Source: Puniceicoccales bacterium (GTDB taxonomy: Bacteria > Verrucomicrobiota > Verrucomicrobiia > Opitutales > UBA9783). Taken from it: a stretch of DNA of 8,388 bases. The translations under genes and the position numbers were made by a program. Position 1 is the stretch's first letter, and the number at the start of each line of letters is the position of its first letter. The notes beneath the pieces were generated by a model that did not search any database, was not told the origin of the DNA, and worked only from the letters and a program-made list of their open reading frames with translations. The stretch is from contig JAIRKR010000063.1 of NCBI GenBank assembly GCA_031260015.1, forward strand, positions 1-8,388, written 5' to 3'. Positions 1 through 5,566 of this stretch are shown in pieces.

Positions 1-177
1 TTCCTTTGCAAAGTTAAAGATGCGAAAAGTTTACAGGAAGCTATGCGGAAAATTATTTTGATGAGCAAAGAAAAACGTTTGCAAATGGGGCTTTCCGGAC
101 GAAAAAAGATAGAACAGACGTTTGATGTAAAAAAGACGATAGAGCAATATTATCAGATAATTTCTGAAGCGTACTGA
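1..177 (+). CDS. Glycosyltransferase (GT4-like), C-terminal fragment
   Basis: Frame 1 is open from the first base to a TGA at 175-177 and gives 58 residues; the gene begins outside the window. The visible part matches the end of the second Rossmann domain of family-4 glycosyltransferases. A segment reading VKDAKSLQEAM is the usual 'D-x-x-x-L-x-x-A-M' helix after the nucleotide-sugar site. It is followed by MSKEKRLQMGLSGRKKIEQ and a terminal helix of the type TFDVKKTIEQYYQII. Such enzymes transfer a sugar from a nucleotide-sugar donor, usually in cell-surface polysaccharide synthesis. The donor and acceptor cannot be told from this tail, and the nucleotide-binding residues are outside the window. 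The next recognisable reading frame starts 27 bp downstream on the same strand, so the two may once have been co-transcribed. Family assignment rests on this short tail only. Confidence 0.75.
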   Translation, partial: FLCKVKDAKSLQEAMRKIILMSKEKRLQMGLSGRKKIEQTFDVKKTIEQYYQIISEAY

Positions 178-204
178 TTTTTATTTCTGAACAAAAAATC
201 TCTC

Positions 205-315
205 ATGAAAGACGAAAATTTCTTTGAACAAGTGCTGGCGGTGGCAAAGCAAATCCCCTATAGGCAGGCGCCTTTGTTTCTATTTCGACGTTGGAGTTCC
301 GAACTCCGGCATTGA
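205..315 (+). pseudogene. 5' remnant of an MGMT/alkyltransferase-like (ATL) gene, interrupted by the repeat array
   Basis: An ATG at 205 opens a 36-codon frame ending in TGA at 313-315. Its first ~20 residues (MKDENFFEQVLAVAKQIPY) match the start of the O6-alkylguanine-DNA alkyltransferase C-terminal domain and of ATL proteins. Their usual beginning is FF-x-x-V-x-x-V-x-x-I-P-x-G-R-V-T-x-Y-G-A-I-A. Here the match stops right after IPY: the next residues are RQAPLFLF, and the frame then runs into the 21-bp repeats. The catalytic PCHR (or ATL PxHR) region, the helix-turn-helix and the rest of the ~100-residue family length are absent. No convincing continuation appears after the array; residues IAEQRM near 677-694 are too short to count. 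I infer a decayed alkylation-repair or damage-recognition gene whose distal part was lost or replaced. Recognition depends on about 19 residues and is moderately secure. Confidence 0.5.
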
Positions 316-655
316 AGTTCCGAACTTCGATTTTGTACTTCCGAACTCCAAAATTAGTGTTCCGAACTTCAATTTTGGAGTTCCGAGCTTCAATTTTAGT
401 GTTCGGAACTTCAATTTTGGTGTTCGGAGCTTCAATTTTGTACGTCAAAACTTCGATTTTGTACTTCCGAACTCCAATTTTGGAGTTCGGAGCTTCGACG
501 TTGGAGTTCAAAACTCCAAAATTGAAGTCCAGAACCCCGACGTTAGAGTTCCGAACATCTATATCTTGGAGTTCCGAACCCCGGCGTAGGAGTTCGGAGC
601 TTCGGCGTTGGAGTTCCGAACTCCAATTTTGGAGTTCGGAAGTACCAAATCGACG
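291..655. repeat. Degenerate 21-bp tandem repeat array with internal dyad symmetry (~17 units)
   Basis: Units begin at 291, 312, 333, 354, 375, 396, 417, 438, 459, 480, 501, 522, 543 (23 bp), 566, 587, 608 and 629 (27 bp, decayed). The ideal unit is two 7-bp inverted arms around one base, GGAGTTC-C-GAACTCC, followed by a 6-bp spacer, most often AATTTT or CGACGT. Left-arm variants include GAAGTTC, GTACTTC, AGTGTTC and GGTGTTC. Right arms are mainly GAACTYC or GAGCTTC. Because 21 is a multiple of three, several frames on both strands stay open and give low-complexity 7-residue peptide repeats (for example FRTSILV and NSKIEVR). These are by-products of the period rather than evidence of genes. 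The array starts inside the remnant of an MGMT-like gene and ends about 140 bp before a promoter candidate. Its function is unknown. Confidence 0.92.
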
Positions 656-741
656 TTTTGAAGTTCAATTTGGGATTGCTGAGCAGAGAATGTTCACTGT
701 CGAAGCGCAATAGGGTATTTACGGCTGTGGCGTCTGTTTTT

Positions 742-757
742 CCGAATGGCTATTCGG
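742..757. repeat. Short perfect inverted repeat upstream of the deaminase promoter
   Basis: CCGAAT and ATTCGG flank the 4-base loop GGCT, giving a perfect 6-bp stem that a T-G wobble (741/758) could extend. It lies 39 bp before the candidate -7 element of the downstream gene, where an operator or an RNA hairpin could sit. It is not an intrinsic terminator: no T-run follows on either strand. The rest of 656-796 shows no gene, RNA or other structure that I can recognise. A stem this short may occur by chance. Confidence 0.3.
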
Positions 758-796
758 GCAATCCGAAAATTTGGTCAACATTTTTGAAAACTTTTG

Positions 797-804
797 TATA
801 TTTG
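797..804 (+). promoter_or_regulatory. Candidate Bacteroidota -7 promoter element (TATATTTG)
   Basis: TATATTTG fits the Bacteroidota -7 consensus TAnnTTTG exactly. A possible -33 element, TTTG at 770-773, lies 23 bp upstream, slightly farther than the usual ~19-21 bp. Transcription would start near 811 and leave a leader of about 60 bases before the ATG at 872. The leader shows no clear Shine-Dalgarno sequence, as is common in this phylum. No operator can be assigned beyond the small inverted repeat at 742-757. Confidence 0.5.
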
Positions 805-871
805 CAAGAACAATAATTTTTAAAACAAGGAACAGCTTGAATAGCCGGCGCCTGCAAAATAATATAAACAA

Positions 872-2143
872 ATGAGTATTTTAATCAAAAACGTACAATG
901 GAATCACTCGCCGATAGATATTTTCATCGACGGGAAGTATATTAAAAGGGTAGGGGAGAGGCTGCCCGACGAAGCGGATACGGTGATCGACGGCACGATG
1001 AAAGCCGTCGTTCCGGGGTTTATAAACGGTCATACCCATGCCGCCATGACGCTTTTTCGCGGTTTTGGCGACGACATTCCCTTAGAACAGTGGCTGGCTG
1101 AAAAAATTTGGCCATACGAAAAAATAATAACGGATGAAGATGTATATTGGGGAGTAAAGTTAGCTTGTTTAGAAATGATTAAGACCGGCACGACGACCTT
1201 CAATGATATGTACATGCGTTTCCCGGCGGTACTTCGGGCAGTAGAAGAAATGGGGTTGCGGGCTGTCTTGGGCGCAACCATTTTCGATTATTTCAAGGAC
1301 GACGTGGCGGAACGCTACAAGCGCGAGACGGAGCGCTCTCTGGCGATGAGTCGTTGCGACCGCATCACGTGCTCTATTGCTCCCCATGCAATTTATACCG
1401 TTTCGGCAGCCACGCTGCGGTGGGTGCACGATTTTGCTACGGCAAACGACGTCCTCATTCACTTGCATCTGGCCGAAACCCAAACGGAATATACCAATTC
1501 GATAACCCGATTCGGCTTTAGTCCGGTTCGGTATTTACACCGCTTGAAACTGTTATCGCCGCGCCTTGTACTGGCGCATTGCCTCTATGTCGACGACGAA
1601 GAAATCCGGTTATTGGCCGCGCATGGGGTAACGGTCGTGCATAATCCCAATTCCAATTTAAAATTAGGATCGGGACATGCATTTAAATACAAAGAAATGA
1701 AGGCTGCCGGCATATTGACGAGCATCGGCACAGACGGGGCGGCGTCGTCCAACAATTTGGATATGCTCGAAGCGGCGAAAATAGCCTCTTTATTGCAAAA
1801 GGGCTGGCGAAAAGACTCCACGGCGATGCCGGCAAACGAGACCTTGCAATGTATGACCGAAAACGGCGCGGAAATGCTGCATATAAATGCCGGAAAAATC
1901 GAATCCGGACGGCTCGCCGATTTGTGTCTGATTGATTTGAAAACGCCGGCTTTTACCCCCCGGTTTAATTTTGTCTCGAATCTCATATATGCTGCTTCGC
2001 ACGGCTATTGTGTAGACACCCTGATTTGTGACGGACGGATTCTGATGGAAAACCGTCGAGTCGAAGGCGAAGAAGAAATCCTGAATCAAGCCGCCAAAAC
2101 CGCCCGAAAACTGGAAGAATACGAACACAAAGTGCAACCATAA
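872..2143 (+). CDS. mtaD: 5'-methylthioadenosine/S-adenosylhomocysteine deaminase-like amidohydrolase
   Basis: 423 residues, the normal length for the MtaD/SAH-deaminase group of the amidohydrolase superfamily, which deaminates MTA, SAH or adenosine to the inosyl product using one divalent metal. Motifs occur in family order. The metal-binding HTH is at 54-56 in PGFINGHTHAAMTLFRG. Glu83 in WPYEK is a likely substrate contact. GTTTFNDMY is at 106-114 and APHAIYTVS at 170-178 (His172). HLHLAE (His199, Glu202) supplies a metal ligand and the catalytic acid. LAHC (His236) comes next, then HNPNSNLKLGSG at 257-268. GTDG (Asp288) is the last metal ligand, followed by ASSNNLDM. The short N-terminal and C-terminal strands form the usual small beta-sandwich around the TIM barrel. 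The ATG at 872 places the beta-strand MSILIKNVQW correctly. It is probably cytosolic and acts in methionine/nucleoside salvage. A promoter candidate precedes it, and mnmG follows 210 bp later on the same strand. Substrate preference (SAH, MTA or another adenosine derivative) cannot be read from the sequence, so the symbol is by homology only. Confidence 0.85.
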   Translation: MSILIKNVQWNHSPIDIFIDGKYIKRVGERLPDEADTVIDGTMKAVVPGFINGHTHAAMTLFRGFGDDIPLEQWLAEKIWPYEKIITDEDVYWGVKLACLEMIKTGTTTFNDMYMRFPAVLRAVEEMGLRAVLGATIFDYFKDDVAERYKRETERSLAMSRCDRITCSIAPHAIYTVSAATLRWVHDFATANDVLIHLHLAETQTEYTNSITRFGFSPVRYLHRLKLLSPRLVLAHCLYVDDEEIRLLAAHGVTVVHNPNSNLKLGSGHAFKYKEMKAAGILTSIGTDGAASSNNLDMLEAAKIASLLQKGWRKDSTAMPANETLQCMTENGAEMLHINAGKIESGRLADLCLIDLKTPAFTPRFNFVSNLIYAASHGYCVDTLICDGRILMENRRVEGEEEILNQAAKTARKLEEYEHKVQP

Positions 2144-2335
2144 TTTTATACTTGCAGCAAATAAGCCACCATTTTCCATTAGCCGTACTCCACTTCGGTA
2201 CAGCGACAAAGTTTCGTCAGCCATGACCGACAGTTGAGGTTCAGCGCCATTTTACAATATAGTGTCATAATGCTCGATGACGTTTAGTAAGTTCAGAAAG
2301 GCAATTCATCATTCCTGTCGTGTCAAATTTTTCAC

Positions 2336-2343
2336 TATTTTTG
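2336..2343 (+). promoter_or_regulatory. Candidate -7 promoter element of mnmG (TATTTTTG)
   Basis: TATTTTTG fits TAnnTTTG and ends 10 bp before the mnmG start codon, so the mRNA would be almost leaderless. No good TTTG -33 element is seen at the expected distance. The context is T-rich, which raises the chance of a random match. The absence of a Shine-Dalgarno sequence before ATG 2354 is consistent with, but does not prove, a very short leader. Confidence 0.35.
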
Positions 2344-2353
2344 CAAAAAAAAG

Positions 2354-4279
2354 ATGCAAGGAAAATTTGATATAATTGTTGTCGGTGCGGGTCATGCCGG
2401 ATGCGAAGCGGCGGCGGCGGCGGCGAATATGGGTTCGCGCGTGCTGCTCATTACGATGGATATGACTAAGTTTGCGCAAATGTCGTGCAACCCGGCCATG
2501 GGGGGCCTTGCCAAAGGGCAAATAGTGCGCGAGATTGATGCGATGGGCGGTTATAGCGGCATTGTAACCGACCGCAGTACGATTCAATTCCGGATGCTCA
2601 ACCGCTCGAAAGGGCCGGCCATGTGGAGCCCTCGTGCGCAGTGCGACCGGGCGCTTTACTCGTCAGAATGGCGAAAAATGCTGGAAAGTACACCTAATGT
2701 ATTTTTTTGGCAAGATACGGTAAAGTCATTACTGATTGAAAGTAATAAAGTTATTGGTATTACAACACTTTTGGGCGCTGTATTCAAGGCTGCGGCTGTA
2801 ATCCTGACCAACGGGACGTTTCTAAACGGGATAATACACATCGGGAAAGTACAAATAGCCGGCGGTCGGATAGGCGAGTTAGCCTCGTATGGGATTTCGG
2901 AGCAACTTCGCGAGATGGGATTTGAAGTCGCCCGAATGAAAACAGGCACTCCTGCCCGGCTGGATGGCCGCACAATCGATTTTTCTAAATTGACGCCACA
3001 GGAGGGCGATAATCCTCCTTCTGCCTTTTCGTATCTCTCAAGTGTTCCACGTGGAACATTTGACCCGGAGGGAGCTTCGTCACGGCGTTGCTATATTGCT
3101 CGCACGTCGAAAAAAGTACATGCTATTTTGCAGGAAGGTTTTGCCGATTCGCCACTTTTTACCGGCGTGATCAAAGGGATTGGCCCGCGTTATTGCCCAA
3201 GTATTGAAGACAAACTGCAGACATTCGCCGATAAGGATAGCCACCAATTATTTTTAGAACCTGAAGGATGGGCGACCAATGAATATTACATCCAGGGCTT
3301 CTCGTCCTCGTTGTCGATGGATGTACAACTGCGTGCGCTGCGTTCAATAGAGGGATTGGAAAAGGCGGCTATTTTCCGTCCGGGATATGCAATTGAATAC
3401 GATTATTTTCCACCAGTCCAGTTAAAGCATACGTTGGAAACACAGCGGATTGAAAATTTATATTTTGCCGGACAGATAAACGGCACTACCGGCTATGAAG
3501 AGGCCGCAGCACAAGGATTGATGGCTGGCGTAAATGCACATTTAAAAATAGGGGGGAAAAAGGAGCTTATTCTTCTCCGCGATCAGGCGTACATCGGGGT
3601 GTTAATAGATGATCTTGTTACAAAAGGGGTTGACGAGCCTTATCGCATGTTTACTTCAAGAGCCGAATACCGGATTTTGTTGCGACAAGATAATGCAGAT
3701 ATGCGGCTTACGGAGCTTTCTTATGCTATTGGTTTAGCTTCCCGCGATCGCTATGAAATATGCATACAAAAGAAAGCAGCCATTGAAAAATGGACAGCTA
3801 TTCTCAAAGAAACATCCATAAAGCCGGAGGAGATAAATACGTATTTGGAGAAGATTCGCTCGACTCCGATTACCCGTAGTCGGAAATTTGTAGCTATTTT
3901 ATGCCGTCCCGAATTTTCGATAGCATCCTTTCTGAGCGCCTGTTATGACGATTCCGGTTTATCGGTTTCTGAGGCTGGTAAACTCTGGGCGCAGACATTT
4001 GTTCCACGTGGAACAAATTTGACAATAATTGAGGTCGCCGAAATTTTATTGAAATATAGTGGTTATATCGAGCGGGAGCGATTGCTGGCCGATAAGATGA
4101 ATCGCTTGGAAAAAGTGCGTATTCCTGCCACATTTGATTTCGATAAATTATCGTCGCTTTCTATGGAGGCACGTATAAAATTGAAACGCCATCGTCCGGA
4201 CACAATAGGGCAGGCCTCGCGCATACCGGGAGTATCGCCGGCCGATATATCGGTGTTGTTGGTGTATTTCGGACGATAA
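2354..4279 (+). CDS. mnmG: tRNA uridine-5-carboxymethylaminomethyl modification enzyme MnmG (GidA)
   Basis: 641 residues, slightly longer than the usual ~620-630. MnmG is an FAD enzyme that works with the GTPase MnmE to put the (carboxymethyl)aminomethyl group on C5 of wobble U34 in certain tRNAs. Visible signatures: the dinucleotide-binding GAGHAGCEAA at 11-20; SCNPAMGGLAKG with the conserved Cys45; LNRSKGPAMWSPRAQCDR; TGTPARLDGRTIDF; RYCPSIEDK with the second conserved Cys281; FLEPEGW; PGYAIEYDYF; the FAD motif FAGQINGTTGYEEAAAQG; and EPYRMFTSRAEYRILLRQDNAD. The C-terminal MnmE/tRNA-binding domain ends in SRIPGVSPADISVLLVYFGR. The reading frame is intact. The ATG at 2354 gives the normal N-terminus. 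Two identical parS-type palindromes are embedded in the gene (codons 231-235 and 550-554), and each encodes VPRGT. By eye, the first lies in a stretch about six residues longer than E. coli MnmG, which explains part of the extra length. The gene runs convergently toward the minus-strand cluster. Confidence 0.97.
   Translation: MQGKFDIIVVGAGHAGCEAAAAAANMGSRVLLITMDMTKFAQMSCNPAMGGLAKGQIVREIDAMGGYSGIVTDRSTIQFRMLNRSKGPAMWSPRAQCDRALYSSEWRKMLESTPNVFFWQDTVKSLLIESNKVIGITTLLGAVFKAAAVILTNGTFLNGIIHIGKVQIAGGRIGELASYGISEQLREMGFEVARMKTGTPARLDGRTIDFSKLTPQEGDNPPSAFSYLSSVPRGTFDPEGASSRRCYIARTSKKVHAILQEGFADSPLFTGVIKGIGPRYCPSIEDKLQTFADKDSHQLFLEPEGWATNEYYIQGFSSSLSMDVQLRALRSIEGLEKAAIFRPGYAIEYDYFPPVQLKHTLETQRIENLYFAGQINGTTGYEEAAAQGLMAGVNAHLKIGGKKELILLRDQAYIGVLIDDLVTKGVDEPYRMFTSRAEYRILLRQDNADMRLTELSYAIGLASRDRYEICIQKKAAIEKWTAILKETSIKPEEINTYLEKIRSTPITRSRKFVAILCRPEFSIASFLSACYDDSGLSVSEAGKLWAQTFVPRGTNLTIIEVAEILLKYSGYIERERLLADKMNRLEKVRIPATFDFDKLSSLSMEARIKLKRHRPDTIGQASRIPGVSPADISVLLVYFGR
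3043..3058. other. parS: parS-type centromere site 1 (inside mnmG)
   Basis: TGTTCCACGTGGAACA is a perfect 16-bp palindrome. It differs from the ideal chromosomal parS (TGTTTCACGTGAAACA) only by the symmetric C/G pair at positions 5 and 12, and this GTTCCACGTGGAAC core is a known functional variant in other phyla. ParB would bind here and load SMC for origin segregation. The site lies within mnmG, encoding VPRGT (residues 231-235) between the LDGRTIDF segment and the CYIARTS strand. An E-box-like CACGTG alone would be common, but the full 16 bp is not. No parB is present in the window to confirm the partner. Confidence 0.72.
4000..4015. other. parS: parS-type centromere site 2 (inside mnmG)
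   Basis: A second identical TGTTCCACGTGGAACA, centred 957 bp from the first. The symmetry extends to 22 bp here (3997-4018) through flanking ATT and AAT. It again encodes VPRGT (residues 550-554), in the linker before the C-terminal helix set that contains LLKYSGYIERERLLADK. A perfect 16-mer repeated within one gene, matching the parS family in both copies, makes chance very unlikely. Clustered parS sites are typical of origin-proximal DNA. Confidence 0.75.
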
Positions 4280-4450
4280 TTTCTGCAAAGAATTCGCCCC
4301 AGAATTTAAAAGTCACAAACGATTACAGTCCGACAAAAGTAAAAGACATAGAAACCGGTCATGCAAAATGTCAGATAGTAACACCATCTTGCCACTATTT
4401 ATTTATGCTACAATATAATGTTTAATACAATTGCAAATCCTATAATAATA

Positions 4451-4795
4451 TCAGACTTTTGTTTTACTGATTGAATAGACTATAAAAATGAATACAAGCA
4501 GTAATATTCCATTTGTCAGTATATAGACTGGATTTGAAAATTGACAAAATAAAAATATAAAATTACTTATTAATGCTATAATAAAAAAAATGCCCGAAAC
4601 TACACGAACATTTACTGTTGTTCGCGATTGGTCGAATTTTATTCCGATTACTGTAATCAGAGTTAATGTAAGGAATAAAAAACTACCGACACTTAACAGA
4701 AGTTTTTGTTCCCCATCAAAAAAAGCATAAAATCCATAAGCAATCAATAGACAAATTGCTATAGCAATAATTGTTGTTATTAAATTAAATTTCAT
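4451..4795 (-). CDS. Small four-helix membrane protein, unknown function
   Basis: 114 residues, almost entirely hydrophobic, with four predicted membrane segments at about 5-26, 31-52, 65-88 and 89-109. They are separated by short polar loops (DGEQK; KFDQSRTTVNVR) and end in a basic tail SKTKV. There is no signal-peptide cleavage motif, catalytic motif or recognisable family. It is the last gene of the minus-strand cluster and starts only 9 bp after the stop of the GYF_2 protein gene, so co-transcription is likely. No terminator is evident in the following 171 bp toward mnmG. I infer an inner-membrane partner of the SPFH/GYF_2 proteins from context only. Strong hydrophobic periodicity and tight packing support it as a real gene. 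Confidence 0.72.
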   Translation of the reverse strand: MKFNLITTIIAIAICLLIAYGFYAFFDGEQKLLLSVGSFLFLTLTLITVIGIKFDQSRTTVNVRVVSGIFFIIALISNFIFLFCQFSNPVYILTNGILLLVFIFIVYSISKTKV

Positions 4796-4804
4796 TGTGC
4801 ATAA

Positions 4805-5158
4805 TTATTTATTTGGTTGAAATGGTGGGGGCGATAAAGCAACCCATTTTAATACTTCAGGTAATTTTTCAGCAATTTCCCATTTTGGCATACCAGGTTT
4901 CCAGATATATGTTTCTTTTGTAATTTTCCTGTCCGTAATCAAACGAGATAAATCCTGTTCGGAAAATGGTCCCATCTGCTGATTATCTATAATAGCATAA
5001 TAAGTAACTTGAGGAATTGCTTGCATCGGATTCATTGTACCCGGAATTCGCATATTGTTTATTGCATCATTCATGGTTTTTACCATTTGTTGAGCAACGG
5101 ATAAGCCTATTCCAAATTCAACTAAACGATTAATTGAATAAAAACTATCTTCGTTCAT
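4805..5158 (-). CDS. Stand-alone GYF_2-domain protein
   Basis: The frame extends to an ATG at 5200, but that start would overlap the end of the upstream gene (stop at 5170) by 31 bp. The ATG at 5158 leaves an 11-bp gap and is preferred, giving 117 residues. Residues ~10-36 form a helical segment containing FGIGLSVAQQMVKTMN. A linker follows, and residues ~50-103 are a GYF_2 domain (DUF4339-type) with the usual landmarks: YYAIIDNQQMGPF, a QDLSRLI helix, TYIWKPGMPKW and a final LPEV. The C-terminus SPPPFQPNK is proline-rich. GYF-type folds commonly bind proline-rich peptides or mediate membrane-associated protein interactions. The domain closely resembles the C-terminal domain of the SPFH protein encoded at 5567-6928, so the two may be paralogous modules of one complex. 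No membrane segment or catalytic residue is seen. The function is not known. Confidence 0.8.
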   Translation of the reverse strand: MNEDSFYSINRLVEFGIGLSVAQQMVKTMNDAINNMRIPGTMNPMQAIPQVTYYAIIDNQQMGPFSEQDLSRLITDRKITKETYIWKPGMPKWEIAEKLPEVLKWVALSPPPFQPNK

Positions 5159-5169
5159 AACTGTCAAAT

Positions 5170-5475
5170 TTATGCAGTAATTAATAAATAAGTCCACCAT
5201 ATAGCATCACCCAATGCACAAATAGCAAACCATTTTACACTTCCCATTTTTCGTAGATAAGGAATTACAAAAACTATTATAGCATAAATCACGGATAAGG
5301 CTATGCCTATAGTCAATGTGACAGGAGTCTCAACATCCGAAAACATAAATTCAAATATAGCTACTCCAATTACAAAAAATGTAATGGCTATCAATATTAA
5401 ACACATTAATAGACTTACAAAAAATTTTACGATGCTTTTTGCGGCTTTTTTGCCGACAGATTTTTTTTCTAACAT
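5170..5475 (-). CDS. Small membrane protein (about three helices), unknown function
   Basis: 101 residues. The N-terminus is very basic (MLEKKSVGKKAAKSIVK), which predicts a cytoplasmic amino end. Hydrophobic segments are at about 17-43, 52-73 and 80-100. A short acidic loop (FSDVETP) lies between the first two and a basic loop (YLRKMGSVK) between the last two. The end is aromatic (AIWWTYLLITA). I recognise no family. It follows the SPFH gene by 91 bp, the largest gap within the cluster, and is followed after 11 bp by the GYF_2 gene. The gap holds a weak 5-bp hairpin but no clear promoter, so it could be read from the SPFH transcript. Context suggests a membrane anchor or partner of the SPFH/GYF_2 proteins. 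This is inference. Confidence 0.7.
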   Translation of the reverse strand: MLEKKSVGKKAAKSIVKFFVSLLMCLILIAITFFVIGVAIFEFMFSDVETPVTLTIGIALSVIYAIIVFVIPYLRKMGSVKWFAICALGDAIWWTYLLITA

Positions 5476-5566
5476 ATAAATTGTATTTTAATTTTTACTC
5501 CTACTCGTAGGCTTTTCAGAATTCGCCCCGTTTTTTATCAGTGGTTTCTGAACTCCACTTTTTATA

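Noticed and set aside
203..713. Long overlapping ORFs on both strands (102-140 codons) across the repeat array
   Set aside because: All are produced by the 21-bp period, which keeps several frames open. The peptides are 7-residue low-complexity repeats with no domain, and the frames overlap on opposite strands.
2144..2353. Minus-strand ATG at 2224 opening a 144-codon frame back into the deaminase gene
   Set aside because: Most of it is antisense to the well-supported deaminase coding sequence, and the first residues (MADETLSLYRSG) match nothing I recognise.
4279..4425. Open + strand frame of ~48 codons after mnmG (contains KVTNDYSPTKVKDIETGHAK)
   Set aside because: It has a protein-like look but no start codon ahead of it and no family I can name. 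It could be a remnant but is not supportable as a gene.
5500..5511. CCTACTCGTAGG inverted repeat between the SPFH gene and the next membrane-protein gene
   Set aside because: Too short, with a 2-4 base loop and no adjoining T-run on the minus strand.
4289..5529. The 12-mer AGAATTCGCCCC occurs at 4289-4300 and 5518-5529, flanking three small genes like a direct repeat
   Set aside because: About two shared 12-mer pairs are expected by chance in a window this size. There is no transposase, inverted end or longer homology around the copies.
5540..5559. Hairpin AGTGG...CCACT 7 bp after the SPFH stop codon
   Set aside because: The stem is only 5 bp with a 10-base loop. The T-run follows on the + strand, where no gene ends, so it is not a terminator for the minus-strand operon.
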